From: Planctomycetaceae bacterium
GTDB taxonomy: Bacteria; Planctomycetota; Planctomycetia; Pirellulales; UBA1268
Direction of reading: 5' to 3'
Length of the DNA stretch: 8,160 nucleotides
Assembly (NCBI GenBank): GCA_947453875.1
Contig: CANGIH010000087.1
Span: 1 to 8,160 of the forward strand
Positions 1-7,205 of the stretch are shown here, in pieces. Positions within the stretch are counted from its first letter, which is position 1. Each line of letters opens with the position of its first letter. The translations under genes and the position numbers were made by a program. The notes below the pieces were generated by a model, which was not told the origin of the DNA, made no database searches, and saw nothing but the letters and a program-made list of their open reading frames with translations.

Positions 1-1445
1 TCACCGAATTCGCGACGACCGACTTCAACCCCAACTTTCCCCCACGCACCGGCCTCGCGACGGCCGGTGGCGTGACGTTGCCGGCCGCCGATGACGGCTT
101 TGAAAAGCGAAGCTGGTTCAGCGTCACCGGGATCGTCTCCCACGACGAGCCGGGGGTACCGGCCGACGATCTTGCACTGTTCGAAGCGCTCTTCGACCGG
201 GCCGCGCCGACGACCGAGGGCGCGGTCTGGGACGCGATTGCCGACTGGCTCCGCCAGACGGTCGACCGATTCGCCCACGGAAAGGCCACCGCCGGTGATG
301 TCCGCATCCTCGACTGGATGCTGGCGCGGAAGCTCCTCCCGAACGACGCCGCGACATTGCCCGACATCGGGGCGCTCGTGACACGCTACCGCGAGGTGGA
401 ATCGACGATCCGTCCGCCACGAACGGTCAACGGCATGGACGAGCGTGGCATGGCCCCGATCGACTACCGGCTCAACATCCGCGGCAACGTCGATGCCGAA
501 GGGCCGGCCGTGCCGCACGGGTTTCTGGAGGTTTTTTCGGCGAGCCACGGAGTCGGGCCGACCCCAGGGAGCGGCCGGCTCGAGTTGGCAATGGCGCTTG
601 CCAGTGAACGCAATCCGCAGACGGCGAGGGTCTACGTCAACCGGGTCTGGCAGTGGGTATTCGGCACCGGACTTGTCTCCACGTCGAGCGATTTCGGCCG
701 GCTCGGCGGCCGTCCCTCGCATCCAGAGCTCCTCGACTGGCTGGCGCTCGATTTTCTCCGCGATGGCTGGTCGACGAAGCGGCTCGTCCGCCGTCTCGTC
801 CTCACCGAGACGTTCCGCCAGGGCTCTCACGCTTCGCCGGCGGCACTCATCGCCGATCCTGACAACCGCCTCCTCCACCACCACCCCACCCGCCGGCTCG
901 ACGCCGAGGGGATCCGCGACAGCATCCTTGCCATCTCGGGCCGGCTCGATCCGCGGCTCGGGGGGCGTCCGATCCGGCCGCAGCGTTTTCTGGAGGATCC
1001 CGCCAAGCGGCTCTTCTCCGGCCCGCTCGACGGGGAAGGGCGTCGCTCGATCTACCTCGAGATGTCGATCATGGCGCCTCCCCCATTCCTGGTCGGCTTC
1101 AATCTCCCGGCGCCGAAGATTCCCACCGGGAAGCGCGACGTCACGAGCGTGCCGGCGCAGGCGCTGATTCTCATGAACGATCCTTTCGTCCTGGCGATGG
1201 CCGACCATTGGGCCGGCAGGCTCCTCGCCGACGGCCGCAGCCAACCGGCCGAGCGGACGGCGGCGATGTTCCGGGAGGCGCTCGGCCGCGAGCCCGATTC
1301 GGAAGAGCTTTTCCTGTGGGTCGGGGCGGCACGCGAGTTTGCCCCGCCGAACGTGTCACCAGAGACGCTGATGGCCGACCGTGCGGCCTGGAAGGGGGTG
1401 GCCCATGCCTTGTTCAACACCAAAGAGTTCATTCATCACCGCTGA
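1..1445 (+). CDS. PSD1 (DUF1553) domain protein, 5' partial
   Basis: This is the C-terminal part of a planctomycete PSD1-type protein. The frame is open from base 3 through to TGA at 1443-1445. The GTG at 72 has in-frame coding sequence before it with no stop, so the true start lies left of the window. The diagnostic DUF1553 core NPQTARVYVNRVWQ is encoded at 612-653, followed by a 'SDFGRLGGRPSHPELLDWLA' block. Further on come a LDAEGIRDSILAISGRLD segment, the TSVPAQALILMNDPF motif and the closing HALFNTKEFI motif. In the family this domain usually follows DUF1549 and sometimes a cytochrome-like PSCyt1 domain at the N-terminus; neither can be seen here. The proteins are typically exported, and their biochemical role is not established. 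A DUF1501 gene follows after 24 bases, the usual family arrangement, so the two are probably co-transcribed. The family call is firm; the function is unknown. Confidence 0.93.
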   Translation, partial: TEFATTDFNPNFPPRTGLATAGGVTLPAADDGFEKRSWFSVTGIVSHDEPGVPADDLALFEALFDRAAPTTEGAVWDAIADWLRQTVDRFAHGKATAGDVRILDWMLARKLLPNDAATLPDIGALVTRYREVESTIRPPRTVNGMDERGMAPIDYRLNIRGNVDAEGPAVPHGFLEVFSASHGVGPTPGSGRLELAMALASERNPQTARVYVNRVWQWVFGTGLVSTSSDFGRLGGRPSHPELLDWLALDFLRDGWSTKRLVRRLVLTETFRQGSHASPAALIADPDNRLLHHHPTRRLDAEGIRDSILAISGRLDPRLGGRPIRPQRFLEDPAKRLFSGPLDGEGRRSIYLEMSIMAPPPFLVGFNLPAPKIPTGKRDVTSVPAQALILMNDPFVLAMADHWAGRLLADGRSQPAERTAAMFREALGREPDSEELFLWVGAAREFAPPNVSPETLMADRAAWKGVAHALFNTKEFIHHR

Positions 1446-1457
1446 GCGTCGTTCGCC

Positions 1458-1462
1458 GGAGA
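1458..1462 (+). promoter_or_regulatory. Ribosome binding site of the DUF1501 gene
   Basis: GGAGA lies seven bases before the ATG at 1470, inside the 24-base gap after the PSD1 stop codon. It supports this ATG as the start and independent translation initiation within a shared transcript. Confidence 0.65.
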
Positions 1463-1469
1463 TCGCCCG

Positions 1470-2912
1470 ATGACCTCTTCCCACGCGCTCACCTCCGGCA
1501 TCTGCCCCGGCAGGGTTCCTGCCGCCCCGTCGCGGCGCGGCTTCCTCGCCGAGTCTTCGGCAGGGTTTGGGTTGCTCGCGCTTTCCGGTCTCCTCGGGCC
1601 ACAGGCCGCCGGGGCCATGTCCGGTACCGGTCGGCCACGGGCCCGCAACGTCATCTTCTGCTTCATGGACGGCGGCCCGAGCCATGTCGACACGTTCGAT
1701 CCCAAGCCGATGCTCAAAGCCCACGAGGGGACGAAGATCGGCGACACGAACGTCTCGAAGCGTTCTCAATCCGATGCCAACCGGGTCTGGTTCGGCAGCC
1801 CGTGGGAGTTTCGCAGGCGAGGGGAGAGCGGCCTGTGGGTCAGCGACCTCTTCCCGCGGATCGCGGAGGTGGCTGACGAACTGTGCGTCGTCCGTTCGAT
1901 GGTCGGCGAACTGCCGCTCCACGGCCAGCAGAATCTCCTCCTCCACACCGGTCGGATCATCGGGCAGGCCCCGAGCTTCGGCGCCTGGGTTTCCTACGGC
2001 CTCGGCACGGAAAACGACAATCTCCCCGGCTATGTCGTTCTCAACAACGACTGGGTTCCCAACGGGGGCCTTGAGAATTTCGGCAGCGCCTATCTCCCCG
2101 CATCACATCAGGCGACGATGCTTCGGGCGGCCGGCACGCCGGTCGACAACATCGTCGCCGCCGATCCCGATTCGATCCAGCGTCGCAAGCTCGCGATCCT
2201 CAAGTCGCAGGATCGGCGTTTCGCCGCGACCGCCTCCGACAGCACCGCGATCGAGGCGCTGATCGCCAACTATGAGACGGCCTTCCGGATGCAGGCCACC
2301 GTGCCCGACGTCATCGACATCAGTCGCGAGCCGGAGCATGTCCGGCGGCTCTACGGCCTCGACTCCGCCGACGAGCACCAGCGGCTCTACGCCTCGCAGG
2401 CCCTCCGGGCACGGCGGCTGATCGAGCAGGGGGTGCGGTTCGTCGAGATCACCTGCCCGAGTTTCGACGGCAACAACTCCCCCTGGGATCAGCACGGCCA
2501 GATCGTCCAGAACCATGCCAAGAACGCCCTCGTGACGGAGCAGTCGGTGGCGGCCCTGATCGTCGACCTCAAGGCCCGCGGGCTGCTCGACGAGACGATC
2601 GTCATCTGGGCGGGTGAGATGGGGCGCACGCCCCACACCCCGGCGGTGAACCCCGGGTGCGGCCGCGACCACCATGTCGACGGCTATTCGATCTTCATCG
2701 CCGGCGGCGGCTTCCGTGGGGGGATCGCCTACGGCGAGACCGATGATTTCGGCAATTCCGTCGTCGCCGATGCCGTCGACATCCACGACATCCACGCCAC
2801 GATCCTCCACCAGCTCGGCGTCGATCACGAGCGGCTCACCTTCCGCCACGGCGGTCGCGACCACCGGCTCACCGACGTCCATGGCCGGGTGATCCGCCGG
2901 CTTCTCGCCTGA
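1470..2912 (+). CDS. DUF1501 family protein, Tat-exported
   Basis: A complete 480-residue protein of the DUF1501 family, which belongs to the alkaline phosphatase/sulfatase-like superfamily; its substrate is not known. The N-terminus has a twin-arginine signal: SRRGFL at residues 21-26, then a hydrophobic stretch (about 31-49) ending in AAGA, so export in folded form is expected. The family opening motif FMDGGPSHVDTFDPKP spans residues 65-80. Near the C-terminus are GEMGRTPH (382-389) and GRDHHVDGYS (398-407), the His/Asp-rich blocks that resemble the metal-site region of the superfamily. Length is normal for the family and no frame damage is seen. The ATG is supported by GGAGA at 1458-1462, seven bases upstream. 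It lies 24 bases after the PSD1 gene with no promoter room, so an operon is likely. The family is certain; any enzymatic activity is inference. Confidence 0.95.
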   Translation: MTSSHALTSGICPGRVPAAPSRRGFLAESSAGFGLLALSGLLGPQAAGAMSGTGRPRARNVIFCFMDGGPSHVDTFDPKPMLKAHEGTKIGDTNVSKRSQSDANRVWFGSPWEFRRRGESGLWVSDLFPRIAEVADELCVVRSMVGELPLHGQQNLLLHTGRIIGQAPSFGAWVSYGLGTENDNLPGYVVLNNDWVPNGGLENFGSAYLPASHQATMLRAAGTPVDNIVAADPDSIQRRKLAILKSQDRRFAATASDSTAIEALIANYETAFRMQATVPDVIDISREPEHVRRLYGLDSADEHQRLYASQALRARRLIEQGVRFVEITCPSFDGNNSPWDQHGQIVQNHAKNALVTEQSVAALIVDLKARGLLDETIVIWAGEMGRTPHTPAVNPGCGRDHHVDGYSIFIAGGGFRGGIAYGETDDFGNSVVADAVDIHDIHATILHQLGVDHERLTFRHGGRDHRLTDVHGRVIRRLLA

Positions 2913-2999
2913 CGGTACCTGAAGGCATGCGCGGGGAATGGCAGCCGACGGCCCCCGGATCGTCAGGATCGCCTCGAGGGTGCGACGGGCCGAGTTCGA

Positions 3000-3947
3000 T
3001 CAGCCCTCGACAGACGCTCCCTCAGGAGCCCCGGTCCGCCGACGCCATCTCCGCAAGCCCTCGGCCCCGGCGACAAGGGCCCCGCCCATCGCCTCAGAGG
3101 CGGCCCGTTTCCTCTGCTCGAGGAGGCCAAGGGCGCCGACGAGCAACGCCGCGGCACTCCCCAGACCGGAGGGATCGATCTCGGGCACGGGGGCATCGAT
3201 CTCCCCAGCGCCGATCGGGGTGCCGTTATCCTGATAGGCCCAGGCGTCGAATGTCACCGTCATGGCCGATTGATCGCCGAGCGTCTCCGTGGCGGAGACC
3301 AGATGAACCCAGCCGTAGTTCAGCATATTGACGCTGGCTTCGGTGTTCATGAACTTGAACAGCAGATATTTGTCGTTGAAGGGCCCGGGGCCGACACCCT
3401 TGAACACGGACGTGTAGACCGGATGCCCTTCGCTGGTGACAGGGTCGCCCCCGCCGGTCGTCACCGTCTGCTTGAATTTCGCGCTGCGAATGATGTTGGC
3501 ACTCGCGTCCGCTGAGGTGCGAGCGGCATTGATCCAGGTCACACGGTTGGCAGTACGAAACGCCACTCCCTGCCCTGGATAAGTCACGGCTGACCGTCCA
3601 CTCGCCTGAATCCCGATTTGATCGGTCGCGATCCCGTTGTCGAACAGGGCTCGGATGAAATTCGACTTCGAGGCATTCGTCGCCGCCTCGAAGACGAGAC
3701 GTTTGACCTGTGAAGCCCCCAGCGACGTCGCGCCGGGGAGATCGATGCTGGCGCTGGCGAGGATGGGTGTCGCCGTATCAGCCGTGTTGAAGCCGACGAC
3801 CGTGTTCCCAACGGAGAAGGCGTGGATCGAGGCGTTGGCTTCGCCCCCTGGATGGAGCGCGACGGCGCCGGCCGCCAACGAGAGAATGGACGTCAGCGTC
3901 CTGCTGTCACTGGGGGCAATCCGTGCATCGCGAGCGTCGCGGACCAT
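3000..3947 (-). CDS. Exported protein with VPEID/PEP-CTERM-like sorting tail
   Basis: A 315-residue exported protein of unknown function. I chose the ATG at 3947 over an upstream TTG at 3980 because AGAGGA stands six bases before it. A signal peptide is visible: charged N-terminus, hydrophobic core LTSILSLAAGAVAL (residues 18-31) and a probable cleavage site ANA|S after residue 39. The mature body is rich in Ala, Thr, Ser and Asn and contains NYGWVHL and AMTVTFDAWAYQDNGTPIGAGEI, a pattern common just before the tail of PEP-CTERM proteins. The tail has VPEIDPSG (254-261), a small-residue hydrophobic stretch (262-276) and the basic cluster EQRKR (277-281). This is the three-part layout of exosortase-type sorting signals, where cleavage follows the motif and the protein goes to the cell surface or matrix. 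Normally such proteins stop soon after the basic cluster; this one continues for 34 residues to G315. The gene converges on DUF1501 and diverges from the kinase gene. No exosortase gene is in the window. Confidence 0.78.
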   Translation of the reverse strand: MVRDARDARIAPSDSRTLTSILSLAAGAVALHPGGEANASIHAFSVGNTVVGFNTADTATPILASASIDLPGATSLGASQVKRLVFEAATNASKSNFIRALFDNGIATDQIGIQASGRSAVTYPGQGVAFRTANRVTWINAARTSADASANIIRSAKFKQTVTTGGGDPVTSEGHPVYTSVFKGVGPGPFNDKYLLFKFMNTEASVNMLNYGWVHLVSATETLGDQSAMTVTFDAWAYQDNGTPIGAGEIDAPVPEIDPSGLGSAAALLVGALGLLEQRKRAASEAMGGALVAGAEGLRRWRRRTGAPEGASVEG

Positions 3948-3953
3948 GCGCAA

Positions 3954-3959
3954 TCCTCT
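3954..3959 (-). promoter_or_regulatory. Ribosome binding site deciding the start of the VPEID-like gene
   Basis: On the minus strand AGAGGA lies six bases before the ATG at 3947-3945. No comparable site precedes the alternative TTG at 3980. Choosing this ATG also places the signal-peptide core at a normal distance from the N-terminus. Confidence 0.6.
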
Positions 3960-4287
3960 GGAAGACACCAACTGCCTCAATCACCCATCTCCATGGTGTA
4001 ATTCAAGCGGTCGCCTCGGGCAACTTGCCGGTACAACCCTTACAGACTTCCTTTGGCAGGCCACGTCGCAGGAAGCTCGCTCCGGGGCTCCAAGCCCCGC
4101 TGCCCCCCTCTCCCAAGGGGATCTCCTGACGCCGCCACCGCGGGCATTACCGCCTGAGCCCCTCCCGGCACGTGCCCAGTCTGGACAGTCCCGGCAGCCA
4201 CTGGGACAATCCGCCAGCCCCATGGCAAGCCCCATCCCCGGCCAACCGGCTCCCGGGGGCCGACTGGAACAGGGTTTGCGGCGCACC

Positions 4288-4291
4288 GAGG
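4288..4291 (+). promoter_or_regulatory. Ribosome binding site deciding the kinase start
   Basis: GAGG stands eight bases before the ATG at 4300. The other in-frame ATGs, at 3946 and 4222, have no comparable site, and the one at 3946 overlaps the start codon of the divergent gene. This is the main reason for choosing 4300. Confidence 0.55.
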
Positions 4292-4299
4292 TACGGCCC

Positions 4300-7170
4300 A
4301 TGGACCCAGCCGAATCCCCTCTGAGGGATGCCAGAGCCGCCAAGCCGGACGCGGACGATCCGTCCCGTACCGACGATCCCGAAGCCACGGGGACGCTCCC
4401 CGCGCCGCTCCTTCTGCCTCCTGACGCATCCGACTCGTCTGACCAGACGCTCGCGCTCCCCCCATCGATCCCTCGCCCGCCGGAGCGCGACGTTCCCACG
4501 GTCAACGACGATCCCGACGCGACTTGCGCCCTCCCGGCACCGGTCGTCGATGACGGGGCGACTCTGCCCCCCCCGACAGGAGCTCGGTCGCAGCCGCCGT
4601 CAGCCGCTACGGCGGCGTTCCCTGCCACGCCCTCCGGGCCGTCGCTCGTCGTCCGCGACACCGCTACGGGCAGCCCTTCCCAGGCGGCTGCCACGGCGAG
4701 TGCCCCGGGCCAGATCCACATCGACGGCTACGTGATCGAGGGGGAGTTGGGCAGGGGTGGCATGGGAGTGGTCTACAAGGCCCTCCAGCCGAAGCTGCGG
4801 CGGACGGTGGCGATCAAGATGATCCGCGCCGCCGGACTTGCCTCCGAGGAAAATGTGGCCCGGTTCTACGCTGAGGCCCGCGCCGTCGCCGCGCTGCAGC
4901 ATGTCAACATCGTGCAGATCTACGACATCGGCGAGTCGGACACGCTGCCCTATTTTTCGCTCGAGTTCGTGCCTGGTTCGTCGCTCGACAAGAAGCTCGC
5001 CAAGCAGCCCCAGCCTCCCGTCGATGCCGCCGAAATGGTGGAGACCCTCGCCCGGGCGATGTCCTACGCCCATCAGCACGGCATCGTCCACCGCGATCTC
5101 AAGCCGGCCAACGTCCTCCTCTCCGAGAAGGGGGTCCCGAAGATCACCGACTTCGGCCTGGCCAAGGACGCCGCCGAGGAATCGGGGATGAGCCGCGACG
5201 GCCAGGCGATGGGCACGCCGAGCTACATGCCCCCGGAACAGGCCCGCGGCGACCTCGCCGCCCTCGGCCCCCCGGCCGATATCTACTCGCTGGGGGCGAT
5301 CCTCTACGAGATGCTCGTCGGCCGGCCGCCTTTCCTCGGCTCAAATGCCTACGACACCCTCCTGCAGGTGCTCAAGCAGGATCCCGTCGCCCCGTCGCAG
5401 CTTGTGCCGAAGCTGCCCAAGGACGTCGAGACGATCTGCCTGAAGTGCCTGGAAAAGGATCCAGCAAAACGCTATCCAAGCGCCGCCGATCTCGCCGAGG
5501 ACTGCCGTCGCTACCGGGCCGGCGAGCCGATCCTTTCCCGGCCGATCTCGGGAGCGGAACGGGCCTGGCGGTGGTGCAAGCGCAATCCCCGTGTCGCGGG
5601 ACTGCTCGCCACGGTCGCCGGCCTCCTTGTGACCGTCGCCTTCGGCTCCTCCGTCGCCGCGATGGTCATCCTCGCCGAACGCAACGCCAAGGAAGTGCAG
5701 CGACAGGCGGCGGTGAAGGCCCGCGGGGAGGCGGAGGAGCACGAACGAATCGCCAAAGAAAACGAGAAAATCGCCACCGATCAGGCTGAACTGGCCCTCG
5801 GCACGCTCTATACGTTCGTCGACAAGGTCCAGACCCAGCTCGACGAGGCACCCCGCACCCAGAAACTCAAACGGGAGCTCCTCGACACCGCGATCGAGGG
5901 CCTCGACAAGGTGGCCGACAAAGCGGAGCAGACCACGAGCATCAATGCCACGCTCCTCATGGCCTACGTGCAGTATGCGGAGATGTACGCGAAGACCGGG
6001 CAGACGGAGAAGGCGATCGAGGGCTACACGAAATGCCTCGCGATGGCCAAGCAACGCGCCGCCGAGAAGGCCGAGGAAATGGGGGACCATGACTCCTCCC
6101 AATACAACGTCGCGGCTGTCGCCTCGACACTCGGACAGCTGATTCTCACTCACCATCACGACCCGACAGCCGCGCTCGAACTGTTCCAGCAGGCGCTCGC
6201 CATCTGCGAAGCCCTCGATGCCAAACCGAGAAGCGTCGAAGGACTCCTCACCGAAGAGCAACTGGCAGCGCTCCTCGACGAAACCCGCACCAAGATCGCC
6301 GCGTTGCACTACGTTCAGGGGGCGCCTGCCGCGGCGCGACCGCTCTTCCTTCAGGCACTCGAGGCCCGCCGAAAGGCGGCGGAGGCGTCCCCTGAAGACC
6401 CCAACGTCCTGCTCGACCTGGCCCGGTCTGTCCACGCCGTCGGGGAGATCGAGTTTCTCCTCGGCAACCGTCCACAGGGCTTCGATCTCTACGACGAGTG
6501 CCTCGCGATCCAGGAGAAGCTCGTCGGCGAATATCCTCACGTCGTCCCTCTCGCGATCGACCTGGGAATCACCCATGGCGATTACGGCGATCTCTGCATC
6601 CGTTCCGATGATCTCGAAGGAGCACGGCGCTCCTACGACCGATCGGTCGACATCGCCAGCCGCCTCGCCGCTGACGACGAGGAGAACGCCGACGCGGCCC
6701 ACACCCTCGGACTTGCCCTTTACCGCCGCGGCCAGCTCGGCCGCAGGGAAGCCGATGTGACCACGGCTGACGACTGCTTCACGCGGGCGCTTGCGATCCG
6801 GGAGAAGATCGCCGCGAAAGATCCTTCCAACGTGTCGCGTCAGATCGACCTCATGCTGGCACTGGCGCAGCGTGGCGAGTGCCAACGGGCTACCGGCATC
6901 GCCGAGGGATTGCCCACGGAGCATGGCGACCGCGAGATCCTCCTCGCCATGGCGAAGTGCTTCGCGATCTGCTCCACCACGTCGGATGCCGATGCATCGC
7001 CCGGGTATGTCGAGCGGGCGATCGGGCTGCTGAAAACCGCCATCGCCGCCGGCTACCGCGACGCCACGATCCTCCTCACCGACCCTGATCTCGCGCCGGT
7101 GCGTGAGGCACCAGGCTATCCGGTCATCGAGGCGGCCCCAGTGCCAGTGCCAGAGTCCCCCGACGCCTGA
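4300..7170 (+). CDS. Receptor-type Ser/Thr protein kinase with TPR sensor domain
   Basis: A 956-residue (from ATG 4300) Hanks-type serine/threonine kinase anchored in the cytoplasmic membrane. The first ~140 residues are acidic, Pro/Ala-rich and probably disordered, with repeated DDPxAT..LPAP motifs. The kinase domain spans about 143-405 and has every catalytic element: Gly loop GRGGMG (151-156), Lys173 in VAIK, helix-C Glu192, HRDLKPAN (264-271, Asp266), DFG (284-286) and the MPPE motif (310-313) in place of APE. An active kinase is therefore expected. The linker RPISGAERAWRWCKRNP, typical of planctomycete kinases, precedes one membrane helix (about 432-458). Positive charge before the helix places the kinase in the cytoplasm and the C-terminus outside. 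An Ala/Glu/Lys coiled coil (460-500) and about six degenerate TPR units (roughly 550-840) follow, probably for protein binding or signal sensing; the end is Pro/Val-rich. It faces a divergent exported-protein gene and converges on an RTX gene 35 bases away. The substrate is unknown. Confidence 0.95.
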   Translation: MDPAESPLRDARAAKPDADDPSRTDDPEATGTLPAPLLLPPDASDSSDQTLALPPSIPRPPERDVPTVNDDPDATCALPAPVVDDGATLPPPTGARSQPPSAATAAFPATPSGPSLVVRDTATGSPSQAAATASAPGQIHIDGYVIEGELGRGGMGVVYKALQPKLRRTVAIKMIRAAGLASEENVARFYAEARAVAALQHVNIVQIYDIGESDTLPYFSLEFVPGSSLDKKLAKQPQPPVDAAEMVETLARAMSYAHQHGIVHRDLKPANVLLSEKGVPKITDFGLAKDAAEESGMSRDGQAMGTPSYMPPEQARGDLAALGPPADIYSLGAILYEMLVGRPPFLGSNAYDTLLQVLKQDPVAPSQLVPKLPKDVETICLKCLEKDPAKRYPSAADLAEDCRRYRAGEPILSRPISGAERAWRWCKRNPRVAGLLATVAGLLVTVAFGSSVAAMVILAERNAKEVQRQAAVKARGEAEEHERIAKENEKIATDQAELALGTLYTFVDKVQTQLDEAPRTQKLKRELLDTAIEGLDKVADKAEQTTSINATLLMAYVQYAEMYAKTGQTEKAIEGYTKCLAMAKQRAAEKAEEMGDHDSSQYNVAAVASTLGQLILTHHHDPTAALELFQQALAICEALDAKPRSVEGLLTEEQLAALLDETRTKIAALHYVQGAPAAARPLFLQALEARRKAAEASPEDPNVLLDLARSVHAVGEIEFLLGNRPQGFDLYDECLAIQEKLVGEYPHVVPLAIDLGITHGDYGDLCIRSDDLEGARRSYDRSVDIASRLAADDEENADAAHTLGLALYRRGQLGRREADVTTADDCFTRALAIREKIAAKDPSNVSRQIDLMLALAQRGECQRATGIAEGLPTEHGDREILLAMAKCFAICSTTSDADASPGYVERAIGLLKTAIAAGYRDATILLTDPDLAPVREAPGYPVIEAAPVPVPESPDA

Positions 7171-7205
7171 CGGCAGCCGCGATCACGGCGGATCCGGTCC
7201 CGGCG

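Larger units (their letters stand above)
3948..4299. promoter_or_regulatory. Divergent intergenic region between the VPEID-like gene and the kinase gene
   Basis: These 352 bases separate two divergently transcribed genes and should hold both promoters, if the kinase starts at 4300. The half nearer the VPEID-like gene (about 3961-4060) is visibly richer in A and T than the surrounding coding DNA. No convincing -35/-10 pair could be assigned on either strand. Two small inverted repeats stand out: GGCAA-C-TTGCC at 4019-4029, which could be a compact operator, and GGGGCT-CCA-AGCCCC at 4084-4098, which could form a short hairpin in the kinase leader. The stretch is also open in the kinase frame, so part of it could be coding if translation starts upstream. 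No small gene with its own ribosome binding site was recognised here. Confidence 0.45.

Noticed and set aside
72..74. GTG at 72 as the start of the first gene
   Set aside because: The same frame is open back to base 3 and reads a plausible continuation of the PSD1 protein, so the gene simply begins outside the window.
445..1167. A 240-codon plus-strand frame overlapping the PSD1 gene
   Set aside because: Its product is a Ser/Arg-rich, low-complexity sequence typical of an off-frame reading of GC-rich DNA, whereas the PSD1 frame carries the family motifs.
2103..2882. A 259-codon open frame on the minus strand within the DUF1501 gene
   Set aside because: It is antisense to conserved DUF1501 motifs, has no ribosome binding site of note, and its Val/Asp/Gly-rich product looks like a complement shadow.
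2913..2999. Possible terminator between the DUF1501 and VPEID-like genes
   Set aside because: The only complementary arms (CGGCCC and GGGCCG) are about 30 bases apart and no T-run follows on either strand.
3981..4721. A 246-codon minus-strand frame opposite the divergent region and the kinase N-terminus
   Set aside because: Its product is Gly/Arg/Ser-rich without signal peptide or domain; it overlaps the repeated acidic motifs of the kinase and is explained as their complement.
5341..6924. A 527-codon open frame on the minus strand within the kinase gene
   Set aside because: It lies wholly opposite the TPR and linker coding region, which has clear homology in the plus frame. Its product is a low-information Arg/Gly/Asp/Val-rich sequence with no recognisable domain. 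Long antisense frames are expected where codons favour G or C in the third position.
7171..7205. Possible bidirectional terminator between the kinase and RTX genes
   Set aside because: Only a 4-bp GCCG/CGGC stem is present in the 35-base gap and there is no T-run on either strand, so a terminator cannot be supported.
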